NCBI GenBank assembly: GCA_918797485.1
Contig: CAKKNE010000002.1
Coordinates: forward strand, 5,918,501 to 5,982,500
DNA length: 64,000 bases
Source: Pelagomonas calceolata
Taxonomy: Eukaryota; Sar; Pelagophyceae; Pelagomonadales; Pelagomonadaceae
Direction of reading: 5' to 3'
Position numbers and translations under genes: made by a program. The notes below the pieces were generated by a model, which made no database searches, was not told the DNA's origin, and saw nothing but the letters and a program-made list of their open reading frames with translations. Positions 9,683-18,158 of the stretch are shown here, one piece after another; within the stretch, counting starts at the first letter, position 1, and every line of letters begins with the position of its first letter.

Positions 9683-11125
9683 TTAGGGCAGGCACGCCGC
9701 CGCGTCCTCGGCGACGTCGCAGCCCTCCCTCAGGAACCAGAGGCCCAGGCCCCGCAGCGCCTCCCGCTTCTCCGCCGTGCCGCCCGTGAAGTTCACGTGG
9801 AAGACGGCGACGCGCCGCGCGCCGCTCCGCAGGTCCGCGCGGACCTTGTTGCGCGCGCCGCCGTTGACCACGACGTCCGGGTCCAGGATGCTGACCGAGA
9901 GCCCCGCCATCGCGTTCGCCTCGGCCAACGCGGGGTTGAGGACCGCCTGGTGCGACTGCCGCGAGATGACGACGGAGTAGCTGTTCAGCAGGTGCGCCAG
10001 CAGCAGCTCGGACCGCCACGTCGCCCGCAGCAGGTAGAAGCCCGAGTTCGCGAAGAACGGCGCGAAGCGGTCGGTCCGCACGCCGTCGTCCATCCAGGCC
10101 GAGTCCGTCGCCGGCGCGTAGACGGCGTCCCAGACGTCCGGCCGCAGCCAGACGACGTCCGCGTCCTGGAACAGCACGTCGTACCCCAGCACGGACGCGG
10201 CGTAGACCGCCGCGGTCTTGAGCCACATGGCGTCGACGAAGGCCCGGTCGCCGTACGCGCCGTAGTCGCCGCCCGCGACGTCCCCCAGCGCGGCGTGGCG
10301 GAAGGTCGGGACCCGCGCTCGCTGGAGAATCCTCTGCGCCGCGGCGTCGGCCGCGATCACCAGCAGGCCCGCGTCCGCGTTCAGTCGCCGCGCCGACGCC
10401 ACGAAGTTCAGCACCAGGTGCACGGTCCGACTATCGGCGACCGTGAGGAGGACGCGGCCCAGCCCGCGCCGCGCGAATCGGCTCGCCGCGGCCCCGCGCG
10501 CCGGCAGGGCGACGCGCGCGAGCGCGACCTTGAGCTCCCGGCTCATCGCGTCGAAGCCCCGGTCGAAGGCGAGGCGCCGCCGCCGCGCCCGCGCCCGCGC
10601 CGCGGCGCCGGGGAGGGGGGCCCTCCGGTCACCGCGCCGCTGGAGCGCCCACCGCTCGGCGGTCCGCTTGTAGGTGAGCACGTGGTAGGGGAGCGCCTTC
10701 GAGTTCGTCTCCGCGAGCAGTAGGCACCGTCCCGGGCTCCGGGCGCCGCCCACGATGGCCGCGTCGACCTCGGCGCAGTGCGCCGGGTACTCCTCGTCCG
10801 TTAAGCGCCTCGTGCCGTTGAGGAGGCGGCGATGGTAGCGCGTCGTCGGTCGAGGCGCCTCCTTGTGCTGCAGCAGCACCGAGCCGATGCCGGGCGCCGT
10901 CCAGGGGCTCCGCGGCCCGAAGAGCGCCGCGTGCGCGCGTTCTCTTTCGACAAACTCGGCGGCGCGCCACGTCTGGCGCTCGCGCGGCAGGCACTTCGGC
11001 GGCGGCGCCGCGAGGCGGCGTCTCCTTTCCTGCATGCGAGGCGGCGCGAGCGTGACCAGCAGGCCGACGGCGAGGCCCGCGCCGAAGGCGGCGGCGCCGC
11101 GCAGGCGCAGGCGGAGCTCCACCAT
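9683..11125 (-). CDS. Type II membrane glycosyltransferase (GT77-like nucleotide-sugar transferase)
   Basis: 480 residues from ATG 11125. A short cytosolic tail and one signal anchor (FGAGLAVGLLVTLA, residues 12-25) precede a stem and a C-terminal catalytic domain (residues 210-480). The domain contains DVLFQDADVVWLRP with the D-x-D metal site, FANSGFYLLRATWRSE, and HQAVLNPALAEANAM. These match the nucleotide-diphospho-sugar transferase domain of GT77-like enzymes, which act in the Golgi on glycoproteins or wall polysaccharides. Donor and acceptor are not predictable. The middle (residues 165-200) is a low-complexity arginine/alanine stretch. The catalytic block resembles that of the gene at 33197. 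Confidence 0.75.
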   Translation of the reverse strand: MVELRLRLRGAAAFGAGLAVGLLVTLAPPRMQERRRRLAAPPPKCLPRERQTWRAAEFVERERAHAALFGPRSPWTAPGIGSVLLQHKEAPRPTTRYHRRLLNGTRRLTDEEYPAHCAEVDAAIVGGARSPGRCLLLAETNSKALPYHVLTYKRTAERWALQRRGDRRAPLPGAAARARARRRRLAFDRGFDAMSRELKVALARVALPARGAAASRFARRGLGRVLLTVADSRTVHLVLNFVASARRLNADAGLLVIAADAAAQRILQRARVPTFRHAALGDVAGGDYGAYGDRAFVDAMWLKTAAVYAASVLGYDVLFQDADVVWLRPDVWDAVYAPATDSAWMDDGVRTDRFAPFFANSGFYLLRATWRSELLLAHLLNSYSVVISRQSHQAVLNPALAEANAMAGLSVSILDPDVVVNGGARNKVRADLRSGARRVAVFHVNFTGGTAEKREALRGLGLWFLREGCDVAEDAAACLP

Positions 11126-11261
11126 GGGCGCTGCTTTCTTGGCCGCAGCCCGAAGCAGCCCGAATGCCCGGCGCGCAGCTATATGTTCAGAGGCAGGCCC
11201 ATGCACCGGCGGTTGCTAGCCATCTCATAACGCGCGCTTTGCCTTTAATTTTTTTAGCTGG

Positions 11262-11283
11262 CTAGTGCCTTGCTTCCGCTAGC
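11262..11283 (-). promoter_or_regulatory. Degenerate directional upstream motif
   Basis: Minus-strand copy keeping the GCTAGCGG-like and CACTAG ends with changes between them. It is 137 bp upstream of the glycosyltransferase ATG, in the gap shared with the divergent transporter gene at 11325. Confidence 0.35.
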
Positions 11284-11324
11284 TAATCCCCGGCGCGAGC
11301 CGGGGTAAAAGTCCTTAACCCCCC

Positions 11325-13069
11325 ATGCGTCGAGTTTCACCCCATTGCATGATGCGCTCTGCGACCGCTTTGCGGTTGCTGCGACCAGCGGCGCGCGGGG
11401 CGCTGCGCAGCGCTGGTGCAAGAAGCCATGCCATGCTCTCCACAGAAGCCGTGCAGCGCATCTCCGCCGTGGGCATCCTGGCGGACGTCGGCTTCGGCTG
11501 CACGAAGCTCGGCGTCGGGACCGCGTGCGCGTCGCCCGCTCTGGTCGCCGACGGCGCGCATAGTCTCGCGGACGTCTTAGTCGGCGCCGTTTCTTACGGA
11601 GCTTATGCCGCGGCAAGAGCACCGCCCGACGAGGAACACCCGTATGGCCACGGTAAATTCGAAGCAGGGGGCTCTTTGGTCGTCGGCGGCGCGCTCGTCG
11701 CAACGGGTGCCGCGGCGGCGGCGAACGCGGCGACGATGGCGACGGCCGCGCCGGACGTGATGACGCTGCCGGCCATGACCGCCTGCGCGGGCGTCGCCGC
11801 GTTATCAATCGCCGGCAAGGAGTGGCTCTATCGCGCGACGCTCCGGGCCGGCGAGCGGGGCCGGAGCGACGCCATCGTGGCGAACGCGCACCACCACCGC
11901 AGCGACGCGTACGCGTCGATCGCGGCGCTGGGCGGCATCGTCGGCACCTACGTGCTGGGCGTGCCGTGCAGTGCATAAATCAAATTGTCGCGACGCGTCT
12001 ACCACGGCTCAACCATGACCTCCACACCATCGACGCGACGCCGGCTCGATGGCGTGGCCGTGGGGGTCTCTCACCGCTCGATTCGGTCAGCACGGTCGCG
12101 TCTTCGCCGAGAATGGACTTAGTGAAGAATTATCGGGTGCACCCGACACACTGGTTGATTTACGCACAGGTGCCGTGGCTGGACCCCCTCGCGGCGGCGG
12201 GCGTCGCCGCGGTCGTGGCGCACCAGGGCGTGCACATCTGCCGGGACGCGGTGGACCAGCTGCTCGACGCGTCGTTCGACCCGGCGCGCGTCGAGCAGTT
12301 GCGCGACGCGGTGTCGGAGACGCTCGGGCCGGAATACGTCGTGGACTGTGTGGAAATCAAATTTTACGGCGCGTTCGTGCTGAATCATCGCGTCGTCCTC
12401 CACGCCATCGACGCGACGCCTGCTCGATGGCGTGGCGATGCCGGTTCCTCGCCGCTCGACCGAGCCAGGACGGCCGCGTCATTGCCGAGAAATGACTTAG
12501 TGAAGAATTGTCGGGTGCACCCGACGCACTGGTTGATTTCCACACAGGTCGTGGAGCGGCTGCGGGCTCGCAAGGCTGGGCCGGGCATCGTGGCTGACCT
12601 TGTTTTGTCGGTGCCGGCGGGCTTGTCCGCATCCGCCGCCCACCAGGTCGGCGAGCACGGGGCCGTGGCGCTGCGCCGGGCGGCGTCCGAGGCCGGCGTC
12701 GCTGTCGCGGACGTGCAAGTTCATTTAGATCCGTCGGATCGGCAAGAACGCGACACGTGCCTCGCGGCGCTGCCGTCGACGCTTGAAAAGAGGGTCACCA
12801 GCCGCGCGCTGAGGCACCCGCGCGTCCGCGGCGTCGCGCACTGCGTCGTTCGGTACGACAACACTAAAGTCCTTGCCAAGGTCGACGTGATACTGCCGGA
12901 CGCGATGACGTTGCGCGCGGCGCACGGAGTCGCGGGCGCGCTCCGGCGGTCTATCTTGCGAGGAGTACCCGAGCTCCACGAAGTCGACGTCGACTGCGAG
13001 CTCGACGAGCGCCGGGCCCGGACGTCGCGGCGGGGCGTGGGGCGCGGTCGCCACACTAGTTGTATGTGA
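11325..13069 (+). CDS. Cation diffusion facilitator (Zn/Mn/Fe efflux) family transporter
   Basis: Exons 11325-11960, 12170-12337 and 12548-13069 give 441 residues. An arginine-rich presequence (MRRVSPHCMMRSATALRLLRPAAR) suggests mitochondria or plastid. CDF signals: ADGAHSLADVLV in helix II with the metal-binding H/D pair, HPYGHGKFE between helices II and III, and NAHHHRSDAYASI, the second metal half-site. The ~200-residue C-terminal part contains three cation-efflux-like cytosolic repeats (for example VADVQVHLD, LAKVDVILPD). The order resembles bacterial FieF/MamB and the mitochondrial MMT branch. Two introner elements interrupt it. Its stop is only 22 bp from that of the convergent pyrophosphatase gene. 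Confidence 0.88.
11969..12169 (+). mobile_element. Introner element IE3, divergent subtype (CDF intron 1)
   Basis: 201 bp. The terminal repeats are a variant (CAGTGCATAAATCAA left; TTGATTTACGCACAG right). Perfect 8-bp flanks GTGCCGTG lie at 11961-11968 and 12170-12177. Intron 11961-12169 is GT-AG and keeps phase 0. The interior aligns end to end with the standard subtype but with many substitutions. Confidence 0.88.
12346..12547 (+). mobile_element. Introner element IE4, full-length standard copy (CDF intron 2)
   Basis: 202 bp with clean terminal repeats and perfect flanks GTCGTGGA at 12338-12345 and 12548-12555. Intron 12338-12547 is 210 nt, a multiple of three, with no in-frame stop, so an unspliced transcript would stay open. 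It is the best reference copy in the window together with IE8. Confidence 0.92.
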
Positions 13070-13090
13070 TCTGTAATACGATTGATAACT

Positions 13091-15611
13091 TTACACAGAT
13101 GCGCCGGTCCGCCCGCCGACGAAGAGCGGGCCCAGGACCAGGATGGTCGTGGAGAGTAGCTTGATGACGACGTGCAGCGAGGGCCCCGCCGTGTCCTTGA
13201 GCGGGTCGCCGACCGTGTCGCCCGTCACGGCGGCCTTGTGCGCCTCGGAGCCCTTGCCCCCGTAGTGGCCGAGCTCGACGTACTTCTTCGCGTTGTCCCA
13301 GGCGCCGCCCACGTTGTCCAGGAAGAGCGCCATCAGGATGCCCGACACCGTGCCGAAGACGAGGTAGCCCGCGAGCACCTCCGCTCCCAGCAGCGGCCGC
13401 CCCGTCAGCTCGCCGACGAAGCGCCCCGCGAAGCCCACCGCCACCGGCGCGCCGACGCACAGCACGCCCGGCGCGACCATCTCCGAGAGGGCGGCCTGCG
13501 TCACGACGGAGACGACGCGCTCGTAGTTCGGCAGCGACGTCCCCGCGAGGATGCCCGGGTCGCTCTTGAAGGCTTCCCGGCAGATGAGCACGACCCGCTG
13601 CGCCGCGCGGCCCACGGCGGCGATGGCCATGCCCGCGAAGGCAAACACCATCCCCACGCCGAAGAGGCCGCCCACGAGCACCTCGGGCGTGGCGACGTCC
13701 ACGACCTCAAAGGGCCGCCCGGCGAATTGCGAGAACTCGTCCATGAACGCCCCGAACAACAGAAAGCAGGCCAAGGCGGCGCTGCCGATGGAGTAGCCCT
13801 TCGTCGCGGCCTTCGTGACGTTGCCCGCCGCGTCCAGCGCGTCCGTCGCGTCGCGGACGTGCGCCTGTTGTCGCGACCTGTGTGGAAATCAACCGGTGTG
13901 TCGGGTGCACGAACCACACCGCGAACGCGCCGCGACCATTCGATTTATGCACGGGCCGCGACATCTCCGCGATGCCTCCGGCATTATCGGCGATCGGCCC
14001 GAAGTTGTTCATCGCCAGCACGTAGACCGCAGAGGCGAGCATGCCCATCGTCGCCACCGCGGTCCCGAAGAGGCCCGCGGCGCGCGCCGCCGCGGCCGGG
14101 TCCCCGGACGTCGCCCCGACGCCGGACGTCCTCCCCAGGTGGTAGGACGCGACGACCGCGACGCCCACCGTGAGCACCGGCGCGACGACGCTCTCCAGCC
14201 CCACCGCGAGGCCCGTGATGATGGTCGTCGCGTGGCCCGTCGTCGCCGACTCGGCGATGCGGCGGACGGGCTCGAAGGCGTAGTCCGTGTAGTAGCGCGA
14301 CGCGCGCATGCACACGAAGGCCGTCCCGAAGCCGCACAGCCCGCAGCCCAGGAAGTGGCGCCACGCGGCGGGCGCGCCCTCGACGTCCAGGAGCCAGAAG
14401 CACGCGAGGCCGAACCCGGCCAACGCGACGGCGAGCGTCACCAGGTAGCCCTGCTGCAGCACGACCATGGGCGCGTACTCGCCCTCCCTCCTCTCGAGGG
14501 CGACGACCCGCTCCTTGGACACGGCGAGCACGCCCAGCGACGACGCGACGACGTCGATCGAGTGCACGACGAGCGGGAAGAAGACCACGGGCGCCGGGTC
14601 CGCGCCCGCGTCCCGCGCCAGCCGCCCCCCGAGGATCATGGCCCCGATGATCTCCGCGCCCACGGATTCGAAGACGTCCGCCGAGCTGCCGACGCAGTCG
14701 CCGACCATGTCGCCCACCAGGTCGGCGACGACGGCGGGGTTGCGCGGGTCGTCCTCGGGGATGGCCTGCTCGACCTTGCCGACCAGATCGGCGCCGACGT
14801 CCGCGGCCTTCGTGTAGATGCCCCCGCCGAGCTGCATGAACAGCGCGACGAACGACGCCCCGAAGCCGTAGCCCACCAACAACAGAGGCACGTCCGCCGC
14901 GTCGTCCACGACGCCCGCCATGTGGATGACGCCGAACAGCACGAGCACGCCCACGATGCACAACGTCAGGTTCAGCACGGCGCTGAACGCCCCGCCCCGA
15001 AAGCACACCACCAACGCGTCGGCCGCCGAGCGCTTGGCGGCGTCCGCGACGCGCACGTTCGCGTGGCTCGCGACGCGCATCGCCGCGTAGCCGCTCAATG
15101 CGGAGCAGCCCGCGCCGACCAGGAAGCAGCACGAGGCAACGCAACCCAAGGTCGTGCGCGACACGGCCTGCGCCGCGCCCGCGGCGCCTCGCGGAGGTGG
15201 CCGAAGTTTGTACGACAGCCCGATCAACAAGGCGAGCGGCGCGGCGAGCCGGAAGATGGCCGCGTACTGGACCCGCAAGAACCCCGCCGCGCCGTCGGCG
15301 ATGGGCTGCGAGATGGCCCGCATGGCGCTGTCGCCTCCGCTCCTCTTCGCGATCCACTTCCGCAGGTACGTCGAGAAGAGCGCGCCGTAGGCGACGCAGC
15401 ACGCGACGAAGGCCTCGTAGCGTCCCACGGTCCTCGTGGTCGTGAGGCAGAGCCACGCCGCGCAAACGCCGGCGCCGAGCAGCGTGAGCGGCGGGGCCTT
15501 GCCCTTTTGCGTTCGTTTTACCTTGGTCCAGTCGATGTCGTCGTCGTAGACCGCGCCGCCTTCGACGTCGGCGTCCCGCGTCGAGGCGCTGCGGCGGAGG
15601 GACGACGACAT
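13091..15611 (-). CDS. Membrane-bound proton-translocating pyrophosphatase
   Basis: Exons 15611-13963 and 13877-13091 give 811 residues, in the usual range. The family signature GGGIYTKAADVGADLVGKVE followed by IPEDDPRNPAVVAD and VGDMVGDC (pyrophosphate and Mg binding) is present near residue 265, and NNFGPIADNAGGIAEM near residue 545. About 14-16 hydrophobic segments are present. The enzyme couples PPi hydrolysis to H+ pumping into vacuolar or similar compartments. Splicing restores IAEM-SRQQAHVRDATDALDAAGN, which matches the conserved family sequence (TDALDAAGNTT), a strong independent check of the intron boundaries. The residue classically linked to K+ dependence was not scored. Confidence 0.95.
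13878..13954 (-). mobile_element. Introner element IE5, 77-bp deletion copy (pyrophosphatase intron)
   Basis: In gene sense it begins CCGTGCATAAATCG and ends GGTTGATTTCCACACAG, of the same subtype as IE3. The flanks are GTCGCGGC (5') and GTCGCGAC (3'), one mismatch. Intron 13962-13878 (85 nt) is GT-AG in phase 2. Confidence 0.85.
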
Positions 15612-15829
15612 GCTCCTGCGGCACGTGTCTTATTAGGTCTCTTGTCTTTGCGCGGCGCGGATCACAGCACGCGCACCAGGCCTCTTGGTCTCCGTGCAAG
15701 CTAGCGCGCCGAAAAAAAGGCAAAAATTGGTGCGCTGTCTACGTTTGGAGTTTTTTTTAACCCGCCTCTTGTCTGCGCTATCGGTTCGAGCTTTAACAGC
15801 TGTGCGTGCGCGGCCGCGGCTTGGCTTTG

Positions 15830-15851
15830 CTAGTGTCTTACAGGCGCTAGC
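15830..15851 (-). promoter_or_regulatory. Directional upstream motif, one-base deletion
   Basis: Minus-strand copy, 219 bp upstream of the pyrophosphatase ATG, lacking one C in the GGCC part. The surrounding gap 15612-16032 holds no other feature. Confidence 0.5.
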
Positions 15852-16032
15852 GATTTGCGATTTTTAGTGCGGCCAAGAGCCCACTTCCGCCACGTTCCAC
15901 GTTCCACGACATCGACGCGTAAAGAAACCCTCAAACCGCCGCCGCGCGTAACCTTAAACAGCCCCTGCTACTTAAGGCCAGAGAGGCCTGAGGAGTTACA
16001 GCCCACGAGCCGTCCTACGCGCCTCAAAAACC

Positions 16033-16399
16033 ATGAAGAAGAACCTCGTCACCGCAAAATACGACATGGCGCGGCGCCCGCGTCCGCGAACGCGCCGCGC
16101 CGGACGCGCCTCGAACGCGCCTCGGAATCGCGGTCACCGCGCAGGGCCGGATGAAGGCGCTCATGGCCATCGACGACGCCATGAAGGCGGCCCTCGTCAA
16201 GATCCACGGCGTCGCGGAGGAGGACGAGCTGCCCGACTCGATCCAGGACATCGAGTTCGACCGCGACGGCTCGTTGAGCGAGGAGTACGACACGGTCGAG
16301 AAGCTCCAGAAGGTCTTCGCGACGGCCATGCCCAAGGCCGACAAGGCCGCGCTCTTGAAAGTGGCGGAGAGCACGATCAAGCAGCTCGGGGAGTTGTAG
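16033..16399 (+). CDS. Small acidic helical protein, unknown
   Basis: The convincing frame is 16151-16399 (MKALMAIDDAMKAALVKIHG... to TIKQLGEL), acidic and helix-forming. An upstream ATG at 16033 in a good context is in another frame. Removing 16048-16144 (97 nt, GTCACC...CGCAG) joins MKKNL to GRMKALMAID in phase 0, giving 89 residues. An 8-bp direct repeat GTCACCGC at 16048-16055 and 16133-16140 brackets most of that intron, which recalls an introner footprint, but there are no terminal inverted repeats and no AG just before the second copy. If the intron is wrong, the protein starts at 16151. No family recognised. Confidence 0.5.
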
Positions 16400-16578
16400 A
16401 TGGTGATGATACACCTGTCTCGAGAGTATAAATGAATACATTACTAAATTACCCGGCGGCGGTCGTGGCGGCTAGGCGGCCTGCCAGTTAAGCAAGGCAA
16501 ATGAAGAAGGAAGACCTAAAAACCTAGTCACGTCAGCGGCTCGGGAGGCGCGGTCTAAACGTGACAGATAAACACATA

Positions 16579-17824
16579 TTATACCTCCCACACGATGGCG
16601 CCTTCCTCTACCACAGCTAGGATGCGGTCCCGCGCGGCTACCGGTAGCTCGGCCGGATACCAGCAGCCCGGCGCGATGCCGCCGCGCAGGAGCTCCATGC
16701 CAAAGGCCGCCGTCGCCTGGCCGACGCAGTCCTCGAGGTCGCCGTGGGCGACTCGAAGCGTCACGGCCTCGCCGTCCGCCGCTTTCGCGTCGACGCGCAT
16801 CGCGTTGATGCCGCCGACCAGAGCGTCGACGGTGCGGATGATGGGCATCGAGAAATCTGCGAGATTTTGCATCGCCCCCCGGTCCGCGAGCAGAGATCGC
16901 GGCAGCAGCTTCATGGCGCCAAACAGGTCGTTCCAGAACCTGTCACAATGAGAACTATTGCGGACAGCGTCGCGTCGATGGCGCGGGGCGTCCGAAATTT
17001 GATTTCCACGCAGTCCGGAACGCCGGGGCCGTGCCGAAGCTCGACGAGGCCGACCGCGCGCCGAGCGCCTCCGCGCATGTCGGCACGTCCGGGTTATCTA
17101 GGAGGTACACGTCGCGCGCGCCGACGCCGGGGCCGAAGTCGGTCGTCCTCTTTCCGGTCCAGGGCTCCCTCTCGATTACCGCGCCGTCGGCGTAGACGGC
17201 CGCCGGCGTGCACAGGAGCAAAAAGGTCGCCGAGACGATCGTGGGCCCGGCCCCGCCCGTGCCCGACGTGAAAAACGAAAACTCCAAGTCGTCGAGCGGC
17301 TTGCCGAGGCGCTCCGCGGCGCGCGCCGCGAGCAGGGCCGACGCGCCCGGCCAGATGCCGCACGAGATGACCGCCGGGACGTCGCTCGTCAATTTCTTCG
17401 CGGCTCGACTCAGCTCGAGCTCGTCGCAGACGTCGCAGTACGGAACGCCTGCGTCAATACATGCTTTCAGCAGGGTCGGGTCCGTCCGCTGCTGGAACGG
17501 GCCGGCCGTGTGGACGACTAACGACCGACCCGCGACGGCTCTTTCGAGGCTCGCGGCGTCGTCGAGGTCCAGCCGCACAAATTTTATGTCGTCGACGCCT
17601 TTCGCGCCGAGTCTTTTCGCCGCGGCGTCGAATGACGCCCGCCTGCGCCCGCCGATGGCGAGCTCGACCGGCAATTGCTCGGCCTTACCAAGTCTGTTGA
17701 TCCAGCGCACCGTCGACGCGCCGACGCGGCCGCTGCCGCCCACGACGAGGACTCGTTTTGGCGTGAGAGCGTGGCACTTGACAAATGCGAGTGTTATGAG
17801 TGCCACGGTCCTGCAGGGATGCAT
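16579..17824 (-). CDS. Saccharopine-dehydrogenase-like NAD(P)-binding oxidoreductase
   Basis: Exons 17824-17022 and 16939-16579 give 387 residues. After a short hydrophobic leader, RVLVVGGSGRVGASTVRWI (residues 24-42) is a Rossmann G-x-G-x-x-G, followed by an IGGRRRASFD strand, a HTAGPF turn near residue 105 and PYCDVCDE near 128, all typical of the saccharopine dehydrogenase / trans-acting enoyl reductase superfamily. The C-terminus (MPIIRTVDALVGG, GQATAAFGMELL) is the substrate/dimer domain. Splicing restores PAFWNDLFGAMKLLP across the introner. Substrate unknown; many relatives are membrane-associated lipid enzymes. Confidence 0.75.
16940..17013 (-). mobile_element. Introner element IE6, short subtype 2
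   Basis: 74 bp. In gene sense it starts CTGCGTGGAAATCAAATTTC and ends ATTGTGACAG. Flanks are GTTCCGGA (5') and GTTCTGGA (3'), one mismatch. Intron 17021-16940 is GT-AG in phase 2. The right end has drifted from CACACAG to TGTGACAG, yet keeps the AG. Confidence 0.82.
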
Positions 17825-17939
17825 GTCTCTCTGCTCGCTGCTGCGCGATTAGCTGTCTGGCGCCCTTGGGGCACCGCTCTGATCAGGCAGCCAAAATATA
17901 TAATAGATACATACCGCCCGAGGCCCAAGCCAGTGTTTC

Positions 17940-17962
17940 CTAGTGTCTTACAGGCCGCTAGG
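17940..17962 (-). promoter_or_regulatory. Directional upstream motif
   Basis: Minus-strand copy with one end change, 116 bp upstream of the saccharopine-dehydrogenase-like gene. The following gap to 18158 contains no gene. Confidence 0.55.
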
Positions 17963-18158
17963 CCTGGCCGTGGCCCGTAGCAACACACAGCAGCGTTCCA
18001 GTGCATTAGGATCTTTCGCCCAGACCACCGGCACGGGTTTTGCAGGCGGGTGTGTGAGGCGCTGTCGACGTAGGCCAGTTCGCCTTACTCTACTCCGCAG
18101 CCAAATGTGCTAGCGTGAGTCGCGTCCAAGTACACCCGCACGATGAACACACACATAG

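Noticed and set aside
13815-15704. Long plus-strand open frame over the pyrophosphatase
   Set aside because: It is a shadow; the conserved pyrophosphate-binding motifs lie on the minus strand.
15781-15800. GGTTCGAG box as part of a tRNA gene
   Set aside because: No acceptor, D or anticodon stems could be placed around it.
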